From the NCBI GenBank assembly GCA_902532645.1, contig CACAIU010000003.1:1-53337 (forward strand): DNA of 53,337 nt. Direction: 5' to 3'. Below the pieces are notes generated by a model that saw only the letters and a list, made by a program, of their open reading frames with translations, was not told the origin of the DNA and did not search any database. Origin of the DNA: an uncultured Pelagibacteraceae bacterium (GTDB lineage: Bacteria > Pseudomonadota > Alphaproteobacteria > Pelagibacterales > Pelagibacteraceae). Numbering within the stretch: the stretch's first letter is position 1; every line of letters begins with the position of its first letter. A program made the position numbers and the translations under genes. Positions 17,985-28,156 of this stretch are shown here, in pieces.

Positions 17985-20900
17985 ATGTATATAACTGAAG
18001 TTAGCATTAAACGACCTGTTGTTGCTTGGGTTATGTCTTTGATATTAATAATTTTTGGTATTTTTGTTTTTTTAGAATTGCCAGTACGAGAACTTCCAGA
18101 TGGTATACAGCCTCCAGTAGTTCAAGTTCAAACCGATTATAAATCGGCTTCTGCTGAAATCGTTGATGAAGAAATAACTCAAAAATTAGAGGATGTAATT
18201 GGAGGCGCTGAAGGTATCAAAAATATTGACTCAAGTTCTCTCAATGGAAGAAGTAGGATAAATATTCAATTCAACACAGACATTGATTTAGATGATGCAG
18301 CTAATGATATTAGGGAAAGAGTTGCAAGAGTTGTAGATAATTTACCAAGTGAGTCAAACCCTCCACAAATTTTAAAACAGGCAGCAGGTTTTACAACTAC
18401 AATGTGGGTAGCATTATCATCTCCAACCTGGAATGATCTAGATCTCGGTGATTATGCTGAAAGATATCTAATAGATGCATTTTCAAGCGTACCAAACGTA
18501 GGTCGAATTTTAGTTGGTGGATTAAGAGAGCTTAGTGTTAGAGTTTGGATAGATCCAATAAAATTAGCTGCAAACGATCTTACAATTCAAGAAGTTGAAA
18601 GAGCTCTTAGAAATGAGAATATAAATCTTCCAGCTGGAACCTTAGAAGCTAATAACAAAGACTTAACTTTAAACATTGATAAATCCTATTCTAATATTGA
18701 TACTATTAAACAATTGCCAATTAAGAAAAATAAAGAAAAAGTTATTATTTTATCTGATGTGGCTAATATAGAGTTTGGACCTGTTTCAGAAAAAACTTTA
18801 TTCAAAGCTCAAAGAAAAAATGCAGTAAATTTAAAAACTGTAGGAATTGGAATTTATGCAAAAAGTGGTGCATCAACGGTAGAGCTTTCTAAACAAATAA
18901 AAACTAAAATTAAAGAACTTAACAAATCCTTGCCTGATGGATTAAAGTTAGAGATAGCATTTAATAGAGCGACCTACATTGGTGCAGCAATTGAAGAAGT
19001 ATATAAAAGTTTAGTAATTGCATTCGTACTAGTTGTTTTAATTATTTATCTTTTTTTAGGTAATCTAAAAGCTGTAATAGTTCCTGCGGTTGCTTTACCA
19101 GTTAGTCTTATTGGATCATTTCTCGGTTTATATATATTTGATCTATCAATTAATATTTTTGTATTACTAAGTTTTATTCTGGCAATTGGTATAATCACTG
19201 ATGATTCTGTAATCATGACTGATGCGATTTATACAAGAATTGAAAATGGAGAAACACCTTTAGTGGCTGCTTATAAAGGTTCTAAACAAATTACATTTGC
19301 AATTATTGCAACGACTTTAATTCTTATAGCAGTATTTTTACCGTTAATTTTTATTAAAGGAATATCAGGAACCTTGTTTAAAGAAACAGCAATAGCCTTA
19401 TCTTTTTCAATAGTTGTATCTTCTTTTGTGGCATTAACATTATCTCCAATGCTAGGAAGTAAATTTTTAAACAAAAAAGAAAAAATTAATTTCTTTGTAA
19501 AAAAATTTAATAATGGATTTAAATCTTTTACAGGATTTTATGTAAACTCCCTCAAATATTGGGTACATAAACAAAAGACTATTTCGATATTTATAATTTT
19601 AATTATTGCTGCCTCAGCTTATTTGTTTAGTTTTTCCAAAAAAGAATTAATACCAATTGAAGATAGGGGTGCTTATTTAATTATTGGATCAACTGATGAA
19701 GGAAGTTCATTTGAATATACCCAAGAAAAAGCGCAAATAATTGAAGGAAGAATATTAAAATTATTACAGGCAGAAGATAGTCCATATGCAAGACTAATCA
19801 TGAGAGTTCCTGGTTTTGGAAGATCTGCAACGTCTTATAATAGTTTTATAATTATTGCATTACTTGATGAATGGAAAAATAGAGAAAAAAGTAGTCAAAT
19901 AATATTAAGAGAAGCTATTGGACAAGTGGTTTCTGTACCTGAAACTTTTGCTTTTCCAATTTCTCCACAATCAATAAGAGTATCTAGTTACAATAAGCCC
20001 GTTCAGATGGTGATATATGGATCTAGCTACGAAGAATTAGAAGAAATTCAAAATAGTGTCTTAAGAGAATTAAGAAAAAATAGAAATATGTCTAGAATTG
20101 AAAGTGATTATACAAAAAATAAACCTGAGGTTAAATTAATCACTAATAAAAATAGAGCAAATGATTTGGGAGTTTCTACTGAAAATATAGGTAGAACTCT
20201 AGAAACTCTTTATGGAGGAAAAAGAGTAACAACTTTTAGTAAAGAAGGAAGAGAATACCCAATTATTTTACAACAATATTTAGCAGACAGAAGAGATAAA
20301 GATGGGTTGTCAAAAATTTTTGTTAGATCTGAAACAACTGGTAAACTTGTATCTGTTGCAAGTTTAGTTGAGTTTAAAGAGAAAGGCACTGCTGAAGCAC
20401 TTCCAAGATACAATCGTCAAAGAGCAGTTACAATTTCTGCTGCGCTTGCAGAAGATTACACTCTAACAGAGGCTATAAAATACCTGGAAGATGTCATGAT
20501 TAGAGTTGCTCCTCAAAATCAAATCACTTGGAAAGGAAAATCTGAAGAGTTAAAAGAAACAACAAATGAAATATACTTAATTTTTGCTCTTGCTTTGTTA
20601 ACTGCCTATTTAGTAATGGCAGCAACATTTAACTCTTTTGTTCATCCATTTATTATTATTTTAACAGTTCCACTAGCTGTATTTGGTGGATTAGTATTTA
20701 TTTTATTTTTAAATAGTTCAGTAAATATTTTCTCTCAAATCGCTTTAATAATACTGATTGGTATATCTACAAAGAATAGTATTTTGATTGTAGACTACAC
20801 AAACCAGATAAGAACTACCGGTGTTAAAATTCAGGACGCTATAATTAAAGCTTGCCAGCTTAGAATTCGACCAATCATAATGACCTCACTTAGTACAATG

Positions 20901-21107
20901 ATAGCAATGCTTCCATTAGTGATTGGAAATATTGGTCCAGGCGCAGGTGAAGGCTCTAGATTAGCTGTGGGTTCTACAATTTTAGGAGGAATGATTATTT
21001 CAACCTTCTTTACTTTATATGTAACTCCAACAATGTATTTAGCTCTTGCAAAGAATACTAAGCGAATTGATGCAGTTGATATTGAATTAAAAAAACAGCT
21101 AAATTAA
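17985..21107 (+). CDS. RND family efflux transporter (inner membrane pump)
   Basis: 1040 aa, SIKRPVVAWVMSLILI start, GIITDDSVIMTDAIY and GISTKNSILIVDYTNQ TM segments. Confidence 0.95.
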   Translation: MYITEVSIKRPVVAWVMSLILIIFGIFVFLELPVRELPDGIQPPVVQVQTDYKSASAEIVDEEITQKLEDVIGGAEGIKNIDSSSLNGRSRINIQFNTDIDLDDAANDIRERVARVVDNLPSESNPPQILKQAAGFTTTMWVALSSPTWNDLDLGDYAERYLIDAFSSVPNVGRILVGGLRELSVRVWIDPIKLAANDLTIQEVERALRNENINLPAGTLEANNKDLTLNIDKSYSNIDTIKQLPIKKNKEKVIILSDVANIEFGPVSEKTLFKAQRKNAVNLKTVGIGIYAKSGASTVELSKQIKTKIKELNKSLPDGLKLEIAFNRATYIGAAIEEVYKSLVIAFVLVVLIIYLFLGNLKAVIVPAVALPVSLIGSFLGLYIFDLSINIFVLLSFILAIGIITDDSVIMTDAIYTRIENGETPLVAAYKGSKQITFAIIATTLILIAVFLPLIFIKGISGTLFKETAIALSFSIVVSSFVALTLSPMLGSKFLNKKEKINFFVKKFNNGFKSFTGFYVNSLKYWVHKQKTISIFIILIIAASAYLFSFSKKELIPIEDRGAYLIIGSTDEGSSFEYTQEKAQIIEGRILKLLQAEDSPYARLIMRVPGFGRSATSYNSFIIIALLDEWKNREKSSQIILREAIGQVVSVPETFAFPISPQSIRVSSYNKPVQMVIYGSSYEELEEIQNSVLRELRKNRNMSRIESDYTKNKPEVKLITNKNRANDLGVSTENIGRTLETLYGGKRVTTFSKEGREYPIILQQYLADRRDKDGLSKIFVRSETTGKLVSVASLVEFKEKGTAEALPRYNRQRAVTISAALAEDYTLTEAIKYLEDVMIRVAPQNQITWKGKSEELKETTNEIYLIFALALLTAYLVMAATFNSFVHPFIIILTVPLAVFGGLVFILFLNSSVNIFSQIALIILIGISTKNSILIVDYTNQIRTTGVKIQDAIIKACQLRIRPIIMTSLSTMIAMLPLVIGNIGPGAGEGSRLAVGSTILGGMIISTFFTLYVTPTMYLALAKNTKRIDAVDIELKKQLN

Positions 21108-21709
21108 AAAATAATATATTTTGACGTTGATAAAGAATTTTTACATTCTGTTAATTGTTGTTTATAAATATTTGATTGTTTCTCCACTCTTTTGGCTAGA
21201 TTAATTACTTTTTTATTTTTTTTGTAATTTTTATAGTTACCCCACCCTTCATGATAAGCAATATACTGCTTGAAGGCATCTTTTTTTGAAACTTTTAAAA
21301 TCTTTTCAGTTTTATTGGTATACCAGCCAATAAAATCAACACTGTCTTTAAATCTTGTTCTTGTTGCATATTTATTTCCAGTTTCTTCCTTGTATTGCTT
21401 CCATGTTCCCTTAACTGCTTGTGAATATCCAAAAGAACTTGAAGGTCTTTTGTAAGGTACTACTTTAAATAATTTTTGCCTTGGAGGCTTTGCAAACCTA
21501 TCAAAACTAGATTCCATCTTAATGATTGCGAGTTGCAAATAAACTGGAGTGCCCCATTTTTTTTCAGTTTTTTTTGCGTGTTTATACCATAAATATTTTT
21601 CCTCAAAAATAGAGCAGCTATTTGAGGCGTTTTTAGGAATTGATGAACATGCTGATAGAAAAAAAATGATAAAAAGTATAAAACTTTTTTTTAATAAAAA
21701 ATTTATCAT
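21104..21709 (-). CDS. Lytic transglycosylase-like (SLT domain) lipoprotein
   Basis: Lipobox FFLSACSS; AIIKMESSFD catalytic Glu; SSFGYSQAVKGTWKQYK. Confidence 0.85.
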   Translation of the reverse strand: MINFLLKKSFILFIIFFLSACSSIPKNASNSCSIFEEKYLWYKHAKKTEKKWGTPVYLQLAIIKMESSFDRFAKPPRQKLFKVVPYKRPSSSFGYSQAVKGTWKQYKEETGNKYATRTRFKDSVDFIGWYTNKTEKILKVSKKDAFKQYIAYHEGWGNYKNYKKNKKVINLAKRVEKQSNIYKQQLTECKNSLSTSKYIIF

Positions 21710-21755
21710 TAATAATTATAGTTTTATTTATCAAATTATTCTAAAAGATAAATAG

Positions 21756-22463
21756 ATGAGTTATTTAATTTTAGTAAGACACGGACAAAGCGTGTGGAAC
21801 CTTGAAAAAAAATTTACTGGATGGGTTGATGTAGATTTAACTGAAAATGGAAAATTAGAAGCGAAAAAAGCAGGCCAGTTAATAAAACAACAACAAATTG
21901 AAATTAATCTTTATTATTCATCCTTTCAATTAAGAGCAAAAAATACCTTACAAATAATACAAAAAGAATTAGGAGATTTTAAAGATGTAAAGAGTGCTTG
22001 GGAATTAAATGAAAGACATTATGGTGCTTTGACTGGATTAAATAAAGATGAAATGAAAGTAAAACTTGGAGAAGAAAAAGTTCATCAATTTAGACGTTCT
22101 TGGGATCTTAGACCTGACCCTTTAGATAAAAAAAATCCATATCATCCGCTTAATATTGAAACTTACAAAGAAATCCCTTTAGAAAAAATTCCTGACACTG
22201 AGTCACTAAAAGATACATATGAAAGAGTAATAAAATTTTATAGTAAAGAGATAGAACACAAAATAAGTGAAAATATTCTCATTTCTGCTCATGGAAACTC
22301 TATTAGAGCTCTTTGCAAACATTTGTTCAATTTAGATGACAATGAGATCTCAAAACTTGAAATTCCTACAGGAAACCCACTTTTAATTGAATTAGAAAAC
22401 AGCAAAATTTCTAATTGCAAATATCTTGATCAAGAAAGAGCTAAAGATCTTTTAGTTTTTTAA
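21756..22463 (+). CDS. gpmA: 2,3-bisphosphoglycerate-dependent phosphoglycerate mutase
   Basis: LVRHGQSVWNLEKKFTGWVDVDLTENG; ISAHGNSIRAL. Confidence 0.96.
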   Translation: MSYLILVRHGQSVWNLEKKFTGWVDVDLTENGKLEAKKAGQLIKQQQIEINLYYSSFQLRAKNTLQIIQKELGDFKDVKSAWELNERHYGALTGLNKDEMKVKLGEEKVHQFRRSWDLRPDPLDKKNPYHPLNIETYKEIPLEKIPDTESLKDTYERVIKFYSKEIEHKISENILISAHGNSIRALCKHLFNLDDNEISKLEIPTGNPLLIELENSKISNCKYLDQERAKDLLVF

Positions 22464-23130
22464 AAATATCCAGATCAGTTAAATGATAAAAGTCTTTTTG
22501 GCTTTCATAACCAAATAACTTTTTTTGATCTAATAAATTATTCCAAATTTCCAAAATTGAGTAGTTTTCTATTTTGTTTTTAATAAATAATTTTTTATTA
22601 ATTATTTGACAACCAATGTAAATAAATTCTTTTTCAGCTCCTTTGTTAATTAAATTATTTTTTAAATTGAAATCTCCATTTAACTTTTTATCAAAACATA
22701 ATTTTTTATTTGCTAAGAGAAGAATGTTTTCTAATTTTTCAGAAAAATACATTTTTTCCATTTTTAATATCTCGTCTTTATAGTCGTTACTCCAGATTGT
22801 ATCTGGATTAAAAATTAAAAAATCCTTTTCATTTGTGTCTTTAATCATATTTTGAATACCTCCACCTGTATCTAAAATATGCTCACCATCCTCAATTATT
22901 TTGATATCTAGATTGAAATTTTTACTGTTTAAAAAAACTGAAAATTGATCCTTTAAATAAAACGTATTTATTAAAATTTTTTGAATACCGAGTTTTTCGA
23001 TTAAATTAATACATCTCTCCAGCATGCTTACATCTTTAATCTCTAATAAGGGCTTGGGAGTATGTAAAGTAATCGGATTTAATCTCTTACCAAAACCTGC
23101 ACACAAAATTAAAGCTGTATTTATTCTCAA
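22441..23130 (-). CDS. murU: MurU-like sugar-1-phosphate nucleotidyltransferase
   Basis: ALILCAGFGKRLNPITLHTPKPLLEI; downstream of an AmgK-like kinase and tsaE. Confidence 0.8.
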   Translation of the reverse strand: MRINTALILCAGFGKRLNPITLHTPKPLLEIKDVSMLERCINLIEKLGIQKILINTFYLKDQFSVFLNSKNFNLDIKIIEDGEHILDTGGGIQNMIKDTNEKDFLIFNPDTIWSNDYKDEILKMEKMYFSEKLENILLLANKKLCFDKKLNGDFNLKNNLINKGAEKEFIYIGCQIINKKLFIKNKIENYSILEIWNNLLDQKKLFGYESQKDFYHLTDLDIFKKLKDL

Positions 23131-23134
23131 AACT

Positions 23135-24082
23135 CTACCTTATAAATTTTGGAAAATTATTTTTTAATAGCAACATCAAATTATTAAATTCATTTTGCTC
23201 TTTAATTCTATGATTAATCATTTCCCAAGCATAGGGAATTAATTTAAGATATTTTTTTTTATTGTCTCTAATAGCTAAACGCATAAAAATACCAATTATT
23301 TTTAAATTCCTTAAAACAGATAATATTTCAAAATCTTTTTTAAATTTTTCTAAATCAATTTTTTGATTTGTTTTGACATAAAACTTGAATACTTTCTCTT
23401 TTAATTCATAAGGTGTTTTTAATCTTACGTCGTCAATTAGAGATGCTAAATCGTAAGCTCTATTACCAATTAGCGCATCTTGACTATCTATTACTGCAAT
23501 TTTTTTATTGTGATACATAAAATTTGAAACATGAAAATCTCTATGAACAAATGTATCATTTTTGTAATTTAATTTTGATAATAAATTTTTTACCTCTGAT
23601 TTAAATTTCTTTTTAAATTTAATACTTTTGAATTTAGATAATTTCTTTGGTGCATACCAGTCACAAAAAAGTTTAGTTTCATTAAACAAAATTTTGTTTT
23701 TATATTCTTGAACTTTATAAAATTTGTTTTTAAAATTTTTTACTTTTTTATCTTTTATTAATTGTATTTTATTTAAAATTTTTATTATCTTTTTAAAAAT
23801 GACATATTTATTATTCTTTTTGTTTTTTAAAATTTGAAACAAAGTTTGATCTCCAAAGTCATTTATTTCTATATAATTATTAATGTAATTTTCACTTAAT
23901 AGAATTGGTGCTAAAATTTTATTTTTAATTAAAATTTTATTTATCGCATCGTAAATTAAAAGATTTTTTAACTTTTCTTTCCTGGATACTACAATAATAG
24001 ATTTATTTTTTCTGTTTCTATAAAATTCTCTAAAAGACGCGTCACCTTTTATTTTTTTCAATTTTGCTGAGCTTTTCATCAA
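23135..24082 (-). CDS. Phosphotransferase (AmgK-like anomeric kinase)
   Basis: FVHRDFHVSNFMYHNKKIAVIDSQDALIGNRAYDLASLIDD APH catalytic motif; tsaE-amgK-murU order. Confidence 0.8.
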   Translation of the reverse strand: MMKSSAKLKKIKGDASFREFYRNRKNKSIIVVSRKEKLKNLLIYDAINKILIKNKILAPILLSENYINNYIEINDFGDQTLFQILKNKKNNKYVIFKKIIKILNKIQLIKDKKVKNFKNKFYKVQEYKNKILFNETKLFCDWYAPKKLSKFKSIKFKKKFKSEVKNLLSKLNYKNDTFVHRDFHVSNFMYHNKKIAVIDSQDALIGNRAYDLASLIDDVRLKTPYELKEKVFKFYVKTNQKIDLEKFKKDFEILSVLRNLKIIGIFMRLAIRDNKKKYLKLIPYAWEMINHRIKEQNEFNNLMLLLKNNFPKFIR

Positions 24083-24095
24083 AATAAGTTTTAAT

Positions 24096-24545
24096 TTAAA
24101 TTTTTATATTTACAGTCCTATCATTTAATTTATTTAAATAATTAAATGTTAAAGTTATAAATTTTATATCTTGTTTATCAGCAATCAATTGTGGCCATTC
24201 TATAAGTGTAATTAATTTATTATCTTTTTCAAAAATATCTAAATTATTGATATCTTCTTTCCTATTAATTCTAAATAAATCATAATGTTTTATTCTTGTA
24301 TCTTTCACCTGATACTCATTTAATAAACTAAAAGTAGGGCTTGTAATTTCTGTTTGTGTTAAATTATTTATTTTTTGATACTGATTTATAAAATATTTAA
24401 CAAAGGTTGTTTTACCAACGCCCATCTCTCCATATAAAAAAACAAACTCGCCGCCTTTAAGATATTTTGTAAATTCTTTAGCTAATTCTTTGGTTAACTT
24501 CTCTGAAGTAATATCGATTGTGCTATCTTTAATAGCGATAGGCAT
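24096..24545 (-). CDS. tsaE: tRNA threonylcarbamoyladenosine biosynthesis ATPase TsaE (ORF extends to 24572; start at 24545 chosen)
   Basis: [16 protein letters not shown] Walker [19 protein letters not shown]. Confidence 0.9.
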   Translation of the reverse strand: MPIAIKDSTIDITSEKLTKELAKEFTKYLKGGEFVFLYGEMGVGKTTFVKYFINQYQKINNLTQTEITSPTFSLLNEYQVKDTRIKHYDLFRINRKEDINNLDIFEKDNKLITLIEWPQLIADKQDIKFITLTFNYLNKLNDRTVNIKI

Positions 24546-25815
24546 CTGGTTTGAAAGGACCTTCTGTTCCAACGCTTATATAGTCTGCTTGCTCTTTTGA
24601 TAATTTTGTTAGTTTTGCTCCAACCTTTTTTAAATGCAGAGTTGCTACTTTTTCATCTAAATGTTTTGGAAGTACGTAAACTTTATTTTCATAATTTTTA
24701 TGATTGTGCCAAAGTTCTATTTGAGCAATTACTTGATTAGTAAATGATGCACTCATTACAAAACTTGGATGTCCTGTTGCACAACCAAGATTAACTAATC
24801 TTCCTTCAGCTAAAAGAATAATTCTTTTAGCACTTGGCAGCTCTATTTCATGCACTTGAGGTTTTACTTCAGTCCACTTATAATTTCTAAGAGCTTCAAC
24901 TTGTATTTCATTATCAAAGTGACCAATATTACATAAGATAGCTCTGTCCTTCATATCTCTCATATGATCTGCAGTAACAATGTCTTTATTACCTGTTGCT
25001 GTTACAACGATATCCGCTCTACTTATAGCCTCCTCCATTAATACTACTTCATAACCTTCCATTGCAGCTTGAAGAGCACATATTGGATCTGCTTCTGTAA
25101 CTAAAACTCTAGCTCCACTTTGTCTCAAAGATGCAGCGCTTCCTTTTCCAACGTCTCCAAAACCAGCAACAATAGCAATTTTTCCAGACATCATTACATC
25201 AGTAGCTCTTCTGATGCCGTCTACTAAACTTTCTCTACATCCATATAAATTATCAAATTTTGATTTTGTGACAGAGTCATTCACGTTTATTGCTGGAACT
25301 AAAAGCGATTTATCTTTTTCCATTTTATTTAATGCTTTAATCCCAGTGGTAGTCTCTTCTGAAACACCTTTAATATCTTTCATTAAATCTTTATATTCAT
25401 TGTGCATGATAGCTGTTAAATCACCACCGTCATCTAATAACATGTTAGGTTTCCAATCAGGTTTTCCAACTATAGTTTGTTTAATGCACCATAAATATTC
25501 CTCTTCTGTTTCACCTTTCCAAGCATAAACAGGGATCCCAGCCTTTGCAATTGCAGCAGCTGCATGATCTTGAGTTGAAAAAATATTACAAGATGACCAA
25601 CGAACTTCGGCACCTAAGGCAACTAAAGTTTCAATTAGTACACCCGTTTGAATTGTCATATGAAGGCATCCTATAATCCTTGCACCCTTTAATGGTTTTT
25701 CTTTAGAATACTCTTCTCTTAAAGCCATTAAACCAGGCATTTCACTTTCAGCTATTGATATTTCTTTTCTACCAAATTCAGCTTGATTAATGTCTTTTAC
25801 TTTATAATCTTCCAT
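24529..25815 (-). CDS. ahcY: Adenosylhomocysteinase
   Basis: [47 protein letters not shown]-terminal KPDAYRY. Confidence 0.97.
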   Translation of the reverse strand: MEDYKVKDINQAEFGRKEISIAESEMPGLMALREEYSKEKPLKGARIIGCLHMTIQTGVLIETLVALGAEVRWSSCNIFSTQDHAAAAIAKAGIPVYAWKGETEEEYLWCIKQTIVGKPDWKPNMLLDDGGDLTAIMHNEYKDLMKDIKGVSEETTTGIKALNKMEKDKSLLVPAINVNDSVTKSKFDNLYGCRESLVDGIRRATDVMMSGKIAIVAGFGDVGKGSAASLRQSGARVLVTEADPICALQAAMEGYEVVLMEEAISRADIVVTATGNKDIVTADHMRDMKDRAILCNIGHFDNEIQVEALRNYKWTEVKPQVHEIELPSAKRIILLAEGRLVNLGCATGHPSFVMSASFTNQVIAQIELWHNHKNYENKVYVLPKHLDEKVATLHLKKVGAKLTKLSKEQADYISVGTEGPFKPDAYRY

Positions 25816-25857
25816 GCCAAGTTTTATACAGCTAAGTATTTATTTATCAAGAAATGA

Positions 25858-27399
25858 TTAAACATTGGGAAATCTTATCTCTATAATTGCTCCTTTTTTA
25901 TCAATACGATTAGATGCTACAATTTCACCATCGTGGAGTTCAACCAAGTTTTTTACTATATTTAAACCTAAGCCTGAGTGTTCTCCAAATTTTTCAGGTC
26001 TATTACTATAAAATCTTTTAAATATTCTTGATGTGTCTTTTTCTTTAAATCCTTGTCCTTCATCAAGAATTTTGATTGATATTTGATTTTTTTCATTAAC
26101 AGAAACATCAACAAAAACATTAGCACCGTCTTTACTAAATGATATTGAATTGTCTAATAAATTTGCAATGATTTGTTCAATTCTATTTTCTATACCATTT
26201 ATAAAATATTTATCTTTTCCATCATTTTTGTATTCAATTTTAATTCCTTTTTTTACTTGATGAATATTATTATAATCATCAACAACAGATTGAATGATAG
26301 GTTCAATATCAATTTTTTTCATTTTTTCTTTACTTAAGGCAACTTCATCCTTTAACATTTGTGAATAATCAGTAATCAATCTTTCTATTCTTTGTACGTC
26401 GTGACTAAGTATATTTAATAATCTATTTCTTTGTTCGTTATCATTTGTATCTTGTAAAATTTCTGATGCACTTTTTAAAGATGCTAATGGATTTCTAATT
26501 TCATGAACTAAATCTGTCGAAAAGTTTTCTGCATGAGTAACTCTATTTTGAAGCTCATTTGTCATATCCTCTAAAGAATTTGACAAAAGTCCCAATTCGT
26601 CATTTCTTTTTTTAAGATTTTCTATACCTGGTTTAGTTTGACTTTTTTCTTTAATACGAATTGTATATCCAACGAGATTCTGTATTGGTTTAATAAAATA
26701 TCTGCTTAACACAAAAGAAAAAATTAATATTACAAATCCTACTGATATAGCTGTTCTTATTACAAATGCTTTTCTCTCATCTATTGCTGTCTTTATTTCA
26801 TTAGCGTTTTCTGTAATAGCTACATAACCAAGATTAATTTCATTCTTTGTTACATTCTTGATTGTTGTAACATTAAATTGATTAAAATCTTCTTGCGTAA
26901 ATGTGTAAGGAGCTCCTAAATTTTCAGAACTAGAATAATTTTTTAATATATCTTTGAATGAAACAGGTTTTTTTTCATCAATTTTTATATTTTTTTCCTC
27001 AATAGTTTTTTCTATTTCCTCATTATCTAAACTTTCAAATTCAATTCTATCAAGCCTTGTAGAGAATGATCTTGGATCAAGATCTAAAGTATCAGTGTCA
27101 CCAATAAGGTTAAGTTGATCATCAAAAAATATTACTCTATCTAAATTTTGAAAAATAAACCTTGTAGAAAATAAAAATCTTCTAATATCGTCAGATTGGA
27201 ATTTTACATCTAGCCTTAAAATATTATCAATGGTGTTGTTAATGATGTTTGTGTGATTTTGAGATTTTTTTTTTATTAAACTTGGCTGAATATTATTTAG
27301 ATATATGAATGTAAATAGTCCAATAATTGTAAAAATTACAAAATTTATAAATAAAAATTTTTTTAATATAGAGAGAGTTTTTAAGTATTTACTAAACAT
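25858..27399 (-). CDS. Sensor histidine kinase (ChvG-like)
   Basis: HAMP, DLVHEIRNPLASLKSASEIL H-box, DNSISFSKDGANV N-box; paired with ChvI-like regulator. Confidence 0.9.
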   Translation of the reverse strand: MFSKYLKTLSILKKFLFINFVIFTIIGLFTFIYLNNIQPSLIKKKSQNHTNIINNTIDNILRLDVKFQSDDIRRFLFSTRFIFQNLDRVIFFDDQLNLIGDTDTLDLDPRSFSTRLDRIEFESLDNEEIEKTIEEKNIKIDEKKPVSFKDILKNYSSSENLGAPYTFTQEDFNQFNVTTIKNVTKNEINLGYVAITENANEIKTAIDERKAFVIRTAISVGFVILIFSFVLSRYFIKPIQNLVGYTIRIKEKSQTKPGIENLKKRNDELGLLSNSLEDMTNELQNRVTHAENFSTDLVHEIRNPLASLKSASEILQDTNDNEQRNRLLNILSHDVQRIERLITDYSQMLKDEVALSKEKMKKIDIEPIIQSVVDDYNNIHQVKKGIKIEYKNDGKDKYFINGIENRIEQIIANLLDNSISFSKDGANVFVDVSVNEKNQISIKILDEGQGFKEKDTSRIFKRFYSNRPEKFGEHSGLGLNIVKNLVELHDGEIVASNRIDKKGAIIEIRFPNV

Positions 27400-28106
27400 T
27401 AGCTAACATTCCATCTATATCCACTACCATACCTAGTTTCAATAGCTGAAAAATCAGGATCTACTTTTTTAAATTTTTTTCTAATTCGTTTTACGTGACT
27501 ATCAATAGTTCTATCTTCAATATCTGTATCCTCTCGGTAAGCTATATCCATAAGCTGAGCTCTTTCTTTAATTATACCGGGCCTCTTTGCTAATTCTTTA
27601 ACAATTAAAAACTCAGTTGTCGTCAATTTATCAGGCAACTGTTTTCCATTCCATTCACACTCGAGTTGTGATGGATCTAATTTTAATCTTCCATGAGATA
27701 TCAGGCTTTTATTTTCCTCGAGAATATTATTTGAATCTTTTTTTCTTAACTGCACTCTAATTCTTTCAATCAAGACTTTTATGGAAAAACCTCCTGATTT
27801 TTTTACAAAATCATCTGCGCCCAGCTTTAAACCTAACAACTCATCAATTTCATCATCTTTAGATGTTAAAAAAATTACTGGTAAGGAAGTTTTTTTTCTA
27901 AGTTTTTTTAGTAATTCTTCTCCATCCATCTTAGGCATCTTTATATCTATGACTGCTAAGTCAGGTGGCATTCTGGTTAAACCGATTAATGCACTTTCAC
28001 CATCAATGTATGTTTGAACTTTAAAACCCTCTTTCTCCAATGCGATACTCAAACTTGTTAAAATATTTCTATCATCATCAATTAAAGCTATTGTTTGTTT
28101 TTGCAT
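27399..28106 (-). CDS. Response regulator (ChvI-like, OmpR/PhoB family)
   Basis: ALIDDDRNILTS, VIDIKMPKMDG, TSKDDEIDELLGLKLGADDF; winged-helix C-terminus. Confidence 0.92.
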   Translation of the reverse strand: MQKQTIALIDDDRNILTSLSIALEKEGFKVQTYIDGESALIGLTRMPPDLAVIDIKMPKMDGEELLKKLRKKTSLPVIFLTSKDDEIDELLGLKLGADDFVKKSGGFSIKVLIERIRVQLRKKDSNNILEENKSLISHGRLKLDPSQLECEWNGKQLPDKLTTTEFLIVKELAKRPGIIKERAQLMDIAYREDTDIEDRTIDSHVKRIRKKFKKVDPDFSAIETRYGSGYRWNVS

Positions 28107-28156
28107 AAAGTAATTTAAAAATACTAAATTGTCCTAATTTGGGCAATGTTATAAAT

